NCBI GenBank assembly: GCA_030348385.1
Contig: JAUCFP010000006.1
Span: forward strand, 1 to 64,000
Source: Cytobacillus sp. NJ13
Lineage (GTDB): Bacteria; Bacillota; Bacilli; Bacillales; Cytobacillaceae
Length of the DNA stretch: 64,000 nucleotides
Direction of reading: 5' to 3'
Below, piece by piece: positions 9,086-18,107 of this stretch (positions are counted from its first letter, which is position 1; each line of letters opens with the position of its first letter). The notes under the pieces are model-generated. The model did no database searches. It was not told the DNA's origin and was given only the letters and a program-made list of their open reading frames with translations. A program made the position numbers and the translations under genes.

Positions 9086-10078
9086 TCAGGAGAATACTGG
9101 TTCCCCAGATACAAAATCAATCTCAAAACCGAGATCCTTCAGCATTTGGTGATCCGCTGTGCTTTCCTGTCCTGCAGTGGTTAAGTAATCTCCTACGAAA
9201 ATAGAATTAGCAGGATAAAGCCCAAGCGGCTGAAGGCTCCTAAGATTCACTTCTCTGCCTCCGGATATTCTGATTTCCTTTGAAGGGTTGATATATCGCA
9301 TCAGGCAGAGCACCTTCAGACAATAGCGAGGATTCAAATCATCTGTCCCTTCTAATGGCGTCCCATCGATTGCATGCAGAAAGTTAACCGGTATTGAGTC
9401 GGCATCCAGGGCTTTTAGGCTTCTGGCCATTGCTATAACGTCTTCCTTGGTTTCCTTCATGCCAATAATTACCCCGGAACATGGTGAAATGCCTGCTTCC
9501 TTTATTAATTGGACCGTATTGACTCTGTCCCGGTATGTATGGGATGTAGTGATGCTCTCATGATGATTTTCTGAGGTGTTAATATTGTGATTATAGCGGT
9601 CCACTCCAGCTTCCTTGAGCTGCTCAGCCTGTTCAGGTTTTAGGAGCCCGAGACAGGCACAGACCTTCATATTATAGTTATCCTTTATTTCTTTAACCGC
9701 TGAAACTACTTCATCTAGCTCCCTATTGCTTGGGCCTCTTCCGCTTGCAACAATACAATAGGTTCCGACATTGAGGTGATGCGCCTGTTTAGCTCCTTTG
9801 ATGATAGATTCCTTATCCATCATCCGGTATTTTTCGATAGGAGCTGTTGAGATGCTCGATTGTGAGCAGTATCCGCAGTTTTCAGGACATAGGCCTGATT
9901 TCGTATTTATAATCATATTTAATTTAACTTGGTTTCCATAATGATGATGACGGATTTTATAGGCACTGTGCAATAAATCCAGGAGTTCTTCATCTGGACA
10001 ATTTAAAATTCCCATTGCCTCCGAGTCTGTCAGTTCATGTCCTTCCAGTACGTAAAGTGCTAGCTGTTGAAAATTCAT
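9086..10078 (-). CDS. bioB: Biotin synthase
   Basis: A 330-residue radical-SAM enzyme that inserts sulfur into dethiobiotin, the last step of biotin synthesis. The cluster motif is Cys64-x3-Cys68-x2-Cys71 in LCPENCGYC. The family blocks VASGRGP and YNHNINT and the ISGGREVNLR segment near the C-terminus are present. It lies directly downstream of bioY and shares the BirA-controlled promoter. No other bio synthesis genes are beside it, so the cell must obtain dethiobiotin from elsewhere in the genome or from outside. Confidence 0.96.
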   Translation of the reverse strand: MNFQQLALYVLEGHELTDSEAMGILNCPDEELLDLLHSAYKIRHHHYGNQVKLNMIINTKSGLCPENCGYCSQSSISTAPIEKYRMMDKESIIKGAKQAHHLNVGTYCIVASGRGPSNRELDEVVSAVKEIKDNYNMKVCACLGLLKPEQAEQLKEAGVDRYNHNINTSENHHESITTSHTYRDRVNTVQLIKEAGISPCSGVIIGMKETKEDVIAMARSLKALDADSIPVNFLHAIDGTPLEGTDDLNPRYCLKVLCLMRYINPSKEIRISGGREVNLRSLQPLGLYPANSIFVGDYLTTAGQESTADHQMLKDLGFEIDFVSGEPVFS

Positions 10079-10102
10079 ATGTATCCTCCTTAGTAAAATT
10101 GT

Positions 10103-10699
10103 TTATGCTGCTCGGTTCATTTTTCTGAATTGACTGCTGGCAAATACTCTATGCTCCAGACGATGGGCCATTAACCCGGCAAAAACAGAGAGAATAATGT
10201 CTTTTGGAAGGGGGACTGCCATCCATAGCCATGCCATTTTATAGGTAAATCCCTCAGGTGCTGTAAACCAAAGTTTATAGGCCATATACATCCAATTCGT
10301 CCCGAAAACATAATTGATCACCATTCCGATTAAAGCTGCAGTAATATACACCGGAACAGATTTTTTCTTTTCTATCAATTTGCCGGTGACATAGGCTGTT
10401 AAAATAAACGATAGGATAAAACCGAAAGTGGGGCTTAATAAGGATGCAAAACCTCCGCCGAATTTTGAAAATACAGGAGCGCCTGCAAGCCCGGCAAAAG
10501 CATAGACAGCCATAGTGATAGCCCCTAATCGGCTTCCTAAAATAGCCCCTGCCAAAATGGCAAAAAAGGTCTGCAAAGTAATAGGCACTCCCCCAATAAC
10601 CAAAAATGGGACAAATGAAGTGATATTTGCTCCAACAGCCATTAGGGCGACAAACATGCCAGCCAATGTTAAATCAATCGTTCTTAAACCTGTCTTCAT
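10103..10699 (-). CDS. bioY: Biotin ECF transporter substrate component BioY
   Basis: A 198-residue membrane protein with about six hydrophobic segments and the family features FKFGGG-type loop (VFSKFGGGFASLLSPTFG). It binds biotin at the membrane and works alone or with a shared ECF ATPase module. The ATG is chosen because AGGAGG lies seven bases upstream; the longer frame would run into the promoter. It is the first gene of a bioY-bioB unit, 24 bases from bioB, behind a BirA operator. Confidence 0.93.
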   Translation of the reverse strand: MKTGLRTIDLTLAGMFVALMAVGANITSFVPFLVIGGVPITLQTFFAILAGAILGSRLGAITMAVYAFAGLAGAPVFSKFGGGFASLLSPTFGFILSFILTAYVTGKLIEKKKSVPVYITAALIGMVINYVFGTNWMYMAYKLWFTAPEGFTYKMAWLWMAVPLPKDIILSVFAGLMAHRLEHRVFASSQFRKMNRAA

Positions 10700-10758
10700 A
10701 TGATGCCTCCTGATAGATTTATATTTATACAATTTAGAATAATAGCAGCAAACGTTAA

Positions 10759-10788
10759 ATGTCAACTTAATTATTAAATTGGTTTACA
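10759..10788 (-). promoter_or_regulatory. BirA operator of bioY-bioB
   Basis: On the minus strand TGTAAACC, 14 bases, then GTTGACAT: the two half-sites and spacer match the Bacillus BirA operator. The downstream half overlaps a TTGACA -35 element, so BirA bound with biotinyl-AMP should block polymerase. A TATTCT -10 follows 18 bases after TTGACA. The remaining 10800-10889 shows nothing else. Confidence 0.82.
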
Positions 10789-10889
10789 TAAATACGTGTT
10801 AAAGTGTGAAAATGGATTATATGTCAAGGTGAATGCTGTCAGCGAGCGGAGAAACAGGGGATAGGTAAGGAGCTTCTTTTTTTGTAATA

Positions 10890-10922
10890 AACCAGCCGCT
10901 GGCGATTGGCCAGCGGCTGGTT
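10890..10922 (-). terminator. Probable terminator of the aminopeptidase gene
   Basis: ACCAGCCGCTGG and CCAGCGGCTGGT form a strong 12-bp stem eight bases past the stop. The tract after it on the minus strand is only TTTATTA, so termination may be partial. Confidence 0.6.
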
Positions 10923-10929
10923 AGAGGTA

Positions 10930-12306
10930 TTAGTTATTGCCTTGTGTTTTTTTTCGAACCACATCAAAAAGGCCGGAACCGATAATATCAAGTGCTGATT
11001 GCATTCTCTCAGCAGAGATATTATCTTCAATTGTATCCTGTGGAGTATGGTAAACTTTTTCAATATGGTAAACAAGCGGATCCCAGCTGTCTATGCCCAT
11101 CCAGATAAATAAGGCTGCTGGAATGCCGGCATTATGGAAAGGAACATGGTCACTCGATCCGAATTTGCCTGGGAGAATATCCGAATTGCCCAAGCGTGCC
11201 CCCGCTTCACCAGTTGAAGAAGTTACAATGTTTTGGCTGCCGTCTGGTGTCATGGCATATAGGTTTGTCGCCTTGTCATAATTTGTAGCAACCATATCAG
11301 GAACAAAAACAGCCTCTATCTGGTCTTTTTCTGTCTCTGTTAACTGATCTACATAATATCTTGCTCCCAAAAGGCCGCGCTCCTCAGATCCAAATGCAAT
11401 GAATTTAAGGGTTTTGTCTGTATTGTATCCTTTATAAACTCTGGCAAGCTCAAGCATCAAACCTACCCCGGAAGCATTATCATTCGCGCCTGGAGCACCC
11501 ACTACACTATCATGATGAGCACCTAGTATAACCTCTTTTGTATCTTCATCTTTTGATTTAGCTTCCTTGGTTGCAATTACATTTACCGATTTAAGATCTT
11601 TATAATGTTTTGCTGTCAGGGAGAGCTCAACTGCACCTTGCTCCATTTGTTCTTTGAGCCATTCACCATGAATATAGGAAGCCCCGAAAACCGGGATATC
11701 ATATTCCGCAGTAAGGTTAGGATTAAAAGTTTGTCCGTAATTGCCGCGGCTTCCAACGAGGCTTTGGAGAATCACACCAGCTGCACCTGCCTCAACTGCT
11801 TTGGCTACCTGCTCACGGTATCCGGCTGTAGTTTCTGCCCGTGCAAGAAGAACTATTTTACCTTCGGCTCCTTTATAATCCTCATTTTCTACATAGGTTA
11901 CTTCTGCATCAACTGGTGTATCGCTGATGGCCCCCTTTGGTGCAGCGCCCATTTCCCATACTGTCCCATCTTCAAATGCTGCGCTGCCTATGTATTGATC
12001 TGCTACCGGAAAGTATTGAAACTCAACATCATAGCCATAACTTTTGAGTGTTTTAGCAATATACTCTGCCGATTTTTTTTCATTTTCTAACCCGCCAGGT
12101 CTTGTCCCAATTTTTTCCGATAGATACCTCACGTGCTCGATAGCACGTTCAGCATTTACTCTGGCAATAATCTTCTGATCTTGCGAATGGGTTGAATTTC
12201 CATTTTCATTACTTAGCGGGGCGGCATATCCGATTGTGCCAAAAGCTAAAGAAGCTGCTAGAGCCGCTGCTAATATCTTGGGAGATTTTCGACTATTTTT
12301 TGACAT
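10930..12306 (-). CDS. ywaD: Secreted M28-family aminopeptidase with PA domain
   Basis: A 458-residue zinc exopeptidase that resembles B. subtilis YwaD (similar length) and releases N-terminal amino acids outside the cell. A signal peptide with a Lys/Arg start and an Ala-rich core spans about residues 1-30. A protease-associated insert follows (about 130-240). The two-zinc catalytic domain shows GAHHDSV, GANDNASG, GSEERGLLG and a final SSDHVPF histidine. A stem-loop follows the stop. The gene is divergent from the DUF2188 gene and stands alone. Confidence 0.9.
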   Translation of the reverse strand: MSKNSRKSPKILAAALAASLAFGTIGYAAPLSNENGNSTHSQDQKIIARVNAERAIEHVRYLSEKIGTRPGGLENEKKSAEYIAKTLKSYGYDVEFQYFPVADQYIGSAAFEDGTVWEMGAAPKGAISDTPVDAEVTYVENEDYKGAEGKIVLLARAETTAGYREQVAKAVEAGAAGVILQSLVGSRGNYGQTFNPNLTAEYDIPVFGASYIHGEWLKEQMEQGAVELSLTAKHYKDLKSVNVIATKEAKSKDEDTKEVILGAHHDSVVGAPGANDNASGVGLMLELARVYKGYNTDKTLKFIAFGSEERGLLGARYYVDQLTETEKDQIEAVFVPDMVATNYDKATNLYAMTPDGSQNIVTSSTGEAGARLGNSDILPGKFGSSDHVPFHNAGIPAALFIWMGIDSWDPLVYHIEKVYHTPQDTIEDNISAERMQSALDIIGSGLFDVVRKKTQGNN

Positions 12307-12498
12307 AATACCCTCCTGAAATCTAGTGTTTTTTTCGATTCCCTAACGATTCCTAGTTTAGTAGAAAATGGTATTTTTTGAATAGAGTACTAATTCCTAT
12401 GGGGCATGCCTATTGTTCCGACACTATGTGTCAAATTTATATAATAAAAGACAAAACTTAGTGGTAAGTTACTACTATTTTTGGAAAGGTGACTTTGT

Positions 12499-12523
12499 GT
12501 TTTTTTACTCCCTAAGAGGGTAC
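12499..12523 (+). promoter_or_regulatory. Possible sigma-B promoter
   Basis: GTTTTT, 13 bases, GGGTAC resembles the general-stress sigma-B pattern GTTTAA-N12-14-GGGTAT. It lies 55 bases before the DUF2188 gene. The match is partial, so the call is tentative. Confidence 0.35.
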
Positions 12524-12577
12524 AGTGATAGTACTCATCAATAGATGAAAGTTCACTTATATTAAGGAGGTATAAAC

Positions 12578-12853
12578 ATGGCAAATCGTAAAAACAACAT
12601 TCACAGTAATGAACAGGAACAATATTTTAAGGACCGGGCAGGAACAGAAGAAGCAAGATTCCATGTAGTACCGCACGATGAGGAAGGATGGGCAGTCAAA
12701 AAAGAGGGGCAAAACAAGCCTGGGTTTACAGCGGAAACACGTTCAGATGCAGTGGAGAAAGCGAAGAGCATGGCAGAAGAAGCGGGAACAATGGTAATCC
12801 TGCATAATGAAGATGGAAAAATTGAGGATCTTGTAAATTATGAAAATAAATAA
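12578..12853 (+). CDS. DUF2188 domain protein
   Basis: A 91-residue hydrophilic cytosolic protein. The C-terminal half has the DUF2188 pattern: a HVVPHDEEGWAVKKEG strand pair, an alanine-rich helix with TRSDAVEKAKSMAEEAG and a final TMVILHNEDGKI strand. Function is unknown; several family members in bacilli are stress-induced, which fits the tentative sigma-B promoter. AAGGAGG precedes the ATG. It is monocistronic with its own terminator. Confidence 0.85.
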   Translation: MANRKNNIHSNEQEQYFKDRAGTEEARFHVVPHDEEGWAVKKEGQNKPGFTAETRSDAVEKAKSMAEEAGTMVILHNEDGKIEDLVNYENK

Positions 12854-12867
12854 ATTGATATCTAAGA

Positions 12868-12898
12868 AGGGCATTACCATTGCGTAGTGCTCTTTTTT
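12868..12898 (+). terminator. Terminator of the DUF2188 gene
   Basis: AGGGCATTAC and GTAGTGCTCT pair along ten positions (two wobbles) over a CATTGC loop, then TTTTT. The gap to fruR (12854-13278) also holds a small CCGCTTTC/GAAAGCGG hairpin at about 12950-12970, the inverted repeat at 13011 and the fru regulatory DNA. Confidence 0.85.
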
Positions 12899-13010
12899 GT
12901 TTGGCTGGGATTGAACAAAAGAGATTTTTTTTCTAAAACAAAAAAATTCCGCTTTCAAATAGAAAGCGGTTCAAAAAGAGACCTTGGAACGAGTGAATTC
13001 TTAAATTCAA

Positions 13011-13055
13011 AACAATATATAGTAGCGTAAGTTGTTTAAGAAACTATATATTGTT
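13011..13055. repeat. 13-bp perfect inverted repeat
   Basis: AACAATATATAGT and ACTATATATTGTT are perfect complements separated by 19 bases. A weak ATTTTTG follows. It may be a hairpin in an RNA or a regulator site ahead of the fru operon; no known consensus fits. Confidence 0.5.
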
Positions 13056-13219
13056 ATTTTTGATTCTAGCATAATAAAACATAGAGAGCAAACTATTATT
13101 TTAATATATTTAAAATATTCTATTAGTTTATGGGTCAGAGAGAAAATGTACACTAAAACAACCAAAAACATTCATATTTTGATTGTTTTTGATTTATTTT
13201 GAATGAAAATGATTGATTT

Positions 13220-13234
13220 TTGCAATCGGTTTCA
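13220..13234 (+). promoter_or_regulatory. CcpA cre box upstream of fruRKA
   Basis: TTGCAATCGGTTTCA matches the cre consensus WTGNAANCGNWNNCW at every defined position. It lies 45 bases before fruR. Directly upstream, 13170-13220 holds several TGATT/TGAAT direct repeats that could be FruR sites. Confidence 0.75.
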
Positions 13235-13278
13235 GTAAGATGTAATCAAGAATAACACTCGCACAGGGAGGTGATGTT

Positions 13279-14031
13279 TTGTTAACACCAGAGCGCCACA
13301 AATTAATTCTGCAGCTTTTAAAAGAAAAAGGTGTAGTGAAAATTCAGGATCTCGTTGACATGACAGAAACATCGGAATCAACAATCAGAAGGGACTTGAC
13401 CCAGCTTGAAGAAGGGAAGTACTTAAAAAGAGTACATGGAGGGGCTGCCAGGCTTCTGGGAAAGCTGCAGGAACCCAGCATGTCTGAAAAGTCATCCAAA
13501 AACCTTCAGCAAAAGCGGCAAATCGCCCAATACGCGGCAAGTCTTGTTGAAGAAGGTGATTCCATTTATCTTGATGCAGGCTCGACAGTAACAGAAATGA
13601 TTCCCTTTTTGCCTGCGAAGGAAATTGTGGTTGTAACGAACGGATTAATGCATATCAATGCATTGCTCGAAAGGAATATAAAAACATTTTTAATCGGCGG
13701 TTTTGCCAAGGAACAGACCAAAGCCATCATTGGCAGGGGGGCATTGGCGAGCCTGGAAAATTATCGATTTGATAAATGCTTTATGGGGGTTAACGGCATC
13801 CATCCTCAATTCGGCTACACCACACCGGATCAGGATGAGGCAATGATTAAGCAAATGGCCATTTCGCTTTCAAGGGAGGCATTCGTGCTTGCCGATGATA
13901 CGAAGTTTTCAGAAATCGCATTTGCCAAGATTGCCGATTTGCATACAGCAGCAATTATTACAAATGAGCTGGACGAGGAACAGCAAGAGCCATATAGCAG
14001 CAAAACTACAATAAAGGTCGTGACAGCATGA
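13279..14031 (+). CDS. fruR: Fructose operon repressor FruR (DeoR family)
   Basis: A 250-residue cytosolic repressor. The N-terminus is a DeoR winged helix (ERHKLILQLL then SESTIRRDLTQLE), and the rest is a sugar-phosphate-binding domain with DAGSTVTEM and GRGALASLENYRFDKCFMG. Start is TTG, five bases after GGGAGGTGA; the only in-frame alternative upstream is weaker. Fructose 1-phosphate is the expected inducer. It overlaps fruK by ATGA, giving fruR-fruK-fruA translational coupling. Confidence 0.93.
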   Translation: MLTPERHKLILQLLKEKGVVKIQDLVDMTETSESTIRRDLTQLEEGKYLKRVHGGAARLLGKLQEPSMSEKSSKNLQQKRQIAQYAASLVEEGDSIYLDAGSTVTEMIPFLPAKEIVVVTNGLMHINALLERNIKTFLIGGFAKEQTKAIIGRGALASLENYRFDKCFMGVNGIHPQFGYTTPDQDEAMIKQMAISLSREAFVLADDTKFSEIAFAKIADLHTAAIITNELDEEQQEPYSSKTTIKVVTA

Positions 14032-14957
14032 TACACACATTGACGCTAAATCCGTCAGTGGACTACATCGTAGAATTGGATGAATTGTTAGTCGGCGGTT
14101 TGAACCGCATGCAGCAGGATACAAAGTTCCCTGGAGGAAAAGGGATAAATGTTTCCAGAGTGCTGAACAGAATGGATGTTGAAAGCAAGGCCCTTGGCTT
14201 TGTAGGCGGATTTACAGGTGATTATATTGTTGATTGCTTAAATCAGGAGAATATTCAAACTGACTTTGTCCAAGTTGCTGATGACACAAGAATTAATGTA
14301 AAGATCAAGACAGATACAGAAACAGAAATCAATGCCAAAGGGCCGGCCATTTCAGGAAGGAATTTTGAGGAACTAAAAAATAAGATCCGCAATCTTTCAG
14401 AAGAAGATTTGCTTGTCCTGGCTGGCAGTATTCCATCAACATTGCCTGAATCAACTTATGAAGGGCTGGTAAGAATTTGTTCAGAAAATGGGACGGCTTT
14501 TGTGGTGGATGCAGAGGGAGAGTTACTGAAAAAGGTCCTTCCATACAAACCGTTTTTAATAAAGCCCAATCACCATGAATTAGGTGAAATATTCAATACA
14601 GAATTTACTTCAGCAAGAGAAGTTATCCCATATGGACAGAAACTTGTAGAAATGGGCGCACAGAATGTAATTGTTTCATTAGCCGGCAAGGGAGCCGTCT
14701 TGATTTCTGATGAAACAGCGTATATTTCAAGCGTTCCAAATGGGGAAGTGAAAAGTTCTGTAGGTGCCGGAGATTCCATGGTAGCCGGTTTTCTTGCAGC
14801 TTATGAAAAAAACAAAAATATAGAAAAGGCTTTTCAATACAGTGTTGCTTCCGGAAGCGCTACGGCTTTTTCACTTGGTCTTTGCACAAAGGAAAAAGCA
14901 GAGGAATTGCTTTCACAGGTTTCGATTGAGAAGGTCAGCCTAAAAGGGGAGATTTAG
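14028..14957 (+). CDS. fruK: 1-phosphofructokinase
   Basis: A 309-residue PfkB-family sugar kinase that phosphorylates fructose 1-phosphate to fructose 1,6-bisphosphate. The N-terminal MIHTLTLNPSVDYIVEL and GGKGINVSRVL and the C-terminal GAGDSMVAGF anion-hole/catalytic aspartate signature are intact. It starts inside the fruR stop (ATGA) and ends one base before fruA. Confidence 0.96.
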   Translation: MIHTLTLNPSVDYIVELDELLVGGLNRMQQDTKFPGGKGINVSRVLNRMDVESKALGFVGGFTGDYIVDCLNQENIQTDFVQVADDTRINVKIKTDTETEINAKGPAISGRNFEELKNKIRNLSEEDLLVLAGSIPSTLPESTYEGLVRICSENGTAFVVDAEGELLKKVLPYKPFLIKPNHHELGEIFNTEFTSAREVIPYGQKLVEMGAQNVIVSLAGKGAVLISDETAYISSVPNGEVKSSVGAGDSMVAGFLAAYEKNKNIEKAFQYSVASGSATAFSLGLCTKEKAEELLSQVSIEKVSLKGEI

Positions 14958-14958
14958 G

Positions 14959-16833
14959 ATGAGAATTACAGAATTACTGACAAGAGATACGATCCTGCTC
15001 TCATTGAGCGGAACAGGTAAAATGGATGCCATAAATGGATTGGTAAACCAGCTTGATCAAGCAGGAAAGCTTCATGACCGCACTGCCTTCAAGAATGCCA
15101 TTTTAAAAAGGGAAGAACAAAGCACAACAGGCATCGGTGACGGGATAGCCATTCCTCATGCAAAAACTGGTGCGGTCAAAGAGCCTGCTATTGCTTTCGG
15201 CAAATCAGAAGCAGGAGTGGATTATGAATCACTTGACGGTCAGCCCGCACACCTATTCTTTATGATTGCAGCCCCGGAAGGAGCAAACAATACACATCTG
15301 GAAGCTCTATCCAGGCTTTCATCGATACTAATGAACGGGGAAGCACGCAAAAAACTCCAAAATGCTGCTTCTGCAGACGAAGTTATTGGAATTATAGACA
15401 GCTATGACGAGACAGAAGAAGAGGAAGTCCAAAATATTGCAGACAGTAAACGTTTTGTTGTTGCTGTAACAGCTTGCCCAACAGGAATTGCCCATACTTA
15501 TATGGCGGCTGATTCACTAAAGGCCAAGGCAGCTGAAATGGGCGTTGATATCAAAGTTGAAACAAATGGCTCAAGTGGTGCTAAAAATGTTCTGACACCG
15601 GAAGAAATTGCGAATGCAGCAGCAGTTATAGTCGCAGCAGATACAAAGGTGGAAATGGAGCGATTCAGCGGCAAGCATGTCCTCGAAACGGCAGTTGCAG
15701 ATGGCATCCGAAAACCTCAGGAGCTTATCGAGAAAGCGCTAAAGCAGGATGCCCCAATATACAATGGCGGAAGCCCGGACAGCAGCGAAAACGCAGATAA
15801 TAAAAAAGAACAAAAAGCAGGAGTTTATAAGCATTTGATGAATGGCGTTTCCAACATGCTTCCATTTGTTGTTGGCGGCGGAATACTTATTGCCATTTCC
15901 TTTATGTTCGGATATAAAGCAGCAGATCCTAATGATCCGTCGTATCATCCTATCGCAGAAGCACTGATGACCATTGGCGGGGGAAATGCATTTGGATTAA
16001 TTGTTCCAATCCTTGCAGCGTTCATTGCCATGAGTATTGCTGATCGCCCTGGCTTTGCTGCAGGTGCCGTCGGGGGAATGATGGCAGCATCTGGAGGCGC
16101 AGGATTCCTTGGCGGCATCATTGCCGGCTTCCTTGCAGGTTATGTAGTAGTTGGTTTGAAAAGGGTCTTTGCCGGTTTGCCTTCATCACTTGAAGGGATT
16201 AAAACGATTTTGCTTTATCCGCTTTTTGGAATTGCTATCACAGGCTTACTCATGCTTTATGTTGTCAACAAACCAGTTGGCGCATTAAATACTGCTATCA
16301 CCGAGTGGCTTTCAGGTCTTGGTACTGGAAATGCTGTCTTGCTTGGAGTAGTCCTTGGGCTGATGATGGCATTTGATATGGGCGGCCCGGTTAATAAATC
16401 GGCATACGTATTTGGTACAGGTCTGCTTGCAAATGGAGTATATGAACCAATGGCAGCAATCATGGCAGCGGGGATGGTTCCGCCTCTTGCCATCGCGCTT
16501 GCCACCACTTTATTCAAAAATAGATTTACAAAACAGGAACAGGATGCAGGAAAAGCAAATTACATTATGGGATTTTCGTTTATCACAGAAGGCGCAATCC
16601 CGTTCGCAGCAGCAGATCCATTGCGGGTCATCCCATCAATCATGGCAGGATCCGCCGTAGCAGGTGCCATTTCAATGATGGCTGGAATCGGATTAAGAGC
16701 GCCGCACGGCGGAGTCTTTGTCGTCCCTCTTGTCGATGGCCCATGGGGAATTTACCTTGCAGGAATAATAGCAGGTGCTCTTCTGTCTGCTATCCTTATA
16801 GGGTTCCTGAAAAAACCTTTAAATAATGAATAA
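14959..16833 (+). CDS. fruA: PTS fructose transporter subunit IIABC
   Basis: A 624-residue membrane phosphotransferase that imports fructose as fructose 1-phosphate. EIIA comes first (phosphohistidine in IPHAKT near residue 68), then EIIB (VTACPTGIAHTYMAA, catalytic cysteine) and the EIIC channel (from about residue 290, with GGPVNKSAYVF and FITEGAIPFA). Linker residues 265-285 are Ser/Asn/Lys rich. It is the last gene of fruRKA; a weak AGCCGGTAC/GTATCGGCT hairpin follows. Confidence 0.96.
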   Translation: MRITELLTRDTILLSLSGTGKMDAINGLVNQLDQAGKLHDRTAFKNAILKREEQSTTGIGDGIAIPHAKTGAVKEPAIAFGKSEAGVDYESLDGQPAHLFFMIAAPEGANNTHLEALSRLSSILMNGEARKKLQNAASADEVIGIIDSYDETEEEEVQNIADSKRFVVAVTACPTGIAHTYMAADSLKAKAAEMGVDIKVETNGSSGAKNVLTPEEIANAAAVIVAADTKVEMERFSGKHVLETAVADGIRKPQELIEKALKQDAPIYNGGSPDSSENADNKKEQKAGVYKHLMNGVSNMLPFVVGGGILIAISFMFGYKAADPNDPSYHPIAEALMTIGGGNAFGLIVPILAAFIAMSIADRPGFAAGAVGGMMAASGGAGFLGGIIAGFLAGYVVVGLKRVFAGLPSSLEGIKTILLYPLFGIAITGLLMLYVVNKPVGALNTAITEWLSGLGTGNAVLLGVVLGLMMAFDMGGPVNKSAYVFGTGLLANGVYEPMAAIMAAGMVPPLAIALATTLFKNRFTKQEQDAGKANYIMGFSFITEGAIPFAAADPLRVIPSIMAGSAVAGAISMMAGIGLRAPHGGVFVVPLVDGPWGIYLAGIIAGALLSAILIGFLKKPLNNE

Positions 16834-16998
16834 ACCATAGCCGGTACTTAATGTATCGGCTTTAAATTTTTAGAAAATTCCTTTTAGAAAAGATTGAAAA
16901 AACTGAAAATAAATGATTTAATTAAAACAAACTCATCAGTCTATATTTTTTTATGAATAAATAAACTATCTAGTCTATATATTTGGAGGTGTGGAACC

Positions 16999-17043
16999 AT
17001 GGCCATTATCATTGTTATTAAGAGAGGGAACAAACTTAAATAA
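16999..17043 (+). CDS. Possible 14-residue leader peptide
   Basis: The frame reads MAIIIVIKRGNKLK and has an excellent GGAGGTG seven bases before its ATG, far better than chance spacing would need. It lies 60 bases before an acetyltransferase gene. Upstream, CAGTCTATAT and TAGTCTATAT form a direct repeat. It could be a regulatory leader peptide or a tiny hydrophobic peptide in its own right. No family is recognised. Confidence 0.35.
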   Translation: MAIIIVIKRGNKLK

Positions 17044-17103
17044 CTAACCATTAGATGCACAGCAAGTAAAACTTCATCAGAAAACACATGAAGGAGAGCG
17101 TTT

Positions 17104-17970
17104 ATGAAAATAAAAAGACTTTCTCAAGTTACCCTGGAGGAGGCGCTGACTGCCTGGAACAAAGGATTTGAAGGTTATATAGTTCCAATAAAAATGGATA
17201 TTCAGGCCTTTGTTAATCGAATGGCATCTGAGGGACTTTCTCCTGAAAAATCCATTGTCGTTTTTATGCACGGAGAACCCTGCGGAATCATAATGAATGG
17301 GTTCCGGGAGATTAACGGCAGGAAAATTGCCTGGAACGGAGGCACTGGAATCGCACCACAATACAGGGGAAAAGGTCTTTCTGCAGCTATGATGTCAGAA
17401 GTTCTCAGCATATATAAAGCTGAAAATGCTCACACTGCTGTTCTTGAAGCAATTGAAGAAAATGAGAGAGCGATTAAGCTGTACAAAAAAGCCGGCTATG
17501 CGATTACTGATCAATTGCTTTATCTAAACAAGAAACTAGCATATAAAGAAATAGGCTCATTGACGGAAAACCATTTAGCAATAAAAAAGATATATCCCGA
17601 ACAGCTGCAGTCACTCAGGTTTTATGACAGCGATGCTGCCTGGCAGTGCCAGTGGCAAAGTGCAAAACAAGGGGAAGCTGCTGTGCTTATGAGTGACGAT
17701 GGGAAAGAGGAAGGATACATTTTATACAAAAGAGTGCTGGAAGCAGGAGGACGTACAGATCGCATTATCATCTATCAGCTAAAGTTCACGGACGAAAGTG
17801 CATATGATGCAATGACTGAAAGGATTCTGGGCCATCTGTTCCTGGATCAGGATGATTCAATTGATTTCACTGCCGTTAATATTTCTGTTTCCAATCCCGC
17901 CTCAAAAGCTTTGCTTAAAATGGGATTTGAAAAAAAGATTGGCCAGGTAATGATGAAAAAAACGCTTTAG
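17104..17970 (+). CDS. GNAT family N-acetyltransferase
   Basis: A 288-residue cytosolic protein. The first half is a GNAT domain: the acetyl-CoA loop reads GIAPQYRGKGLSAAMM near residues 83-98, followed by LEAIEENERAIKLYKKAGY typical of motif B. The C-terminal half (about 150-288) looks like a second, degenerate GNAT fold ending in NPASKALLKMGFEKK. The acceptor is unknown. AAGGAGAG precedes the ATG, and the 14-residue frame lies just upstream. Confidence 0.85.
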   Translation: MKIKRLSQVTLEEALTAWNKGFEGYIVPIKMDIQAFVNRMASEGLSPEKSIVVFMHGEPCGIIMNGFREINGRKIAWNGGTGIAPQYRGKGLSAAMMSEVLSIYKAENAHTAVLEAIEENERAIKLYKKAGYAITDQLLYLNKKLAYKEIGSLTENHLAIKKIYPEQLQSLRFYDSDAAWQCQWQSAKQGEAAVLMSDDGKEEGYILYKRVLEAGGRTDRIIIYQLKFTDESAYDAMTERILGHLFLDQDDSIDFTAVNISVSNPASKALLKMGFEKKIGQVMMKKTL

Positions 17971-18107
17971 GATACCTGCTGCCTATTTAATTTTCCCCTT
18001 TCTGCAAAAAACTAAGTTACCAAATAATTATGAGGTTCGTGCTTATAGGCATAATTTCAGATGGTTCCTGATATGTTTTTATGAGTAAGTTTGAAAGGGG
18101 AGATATA

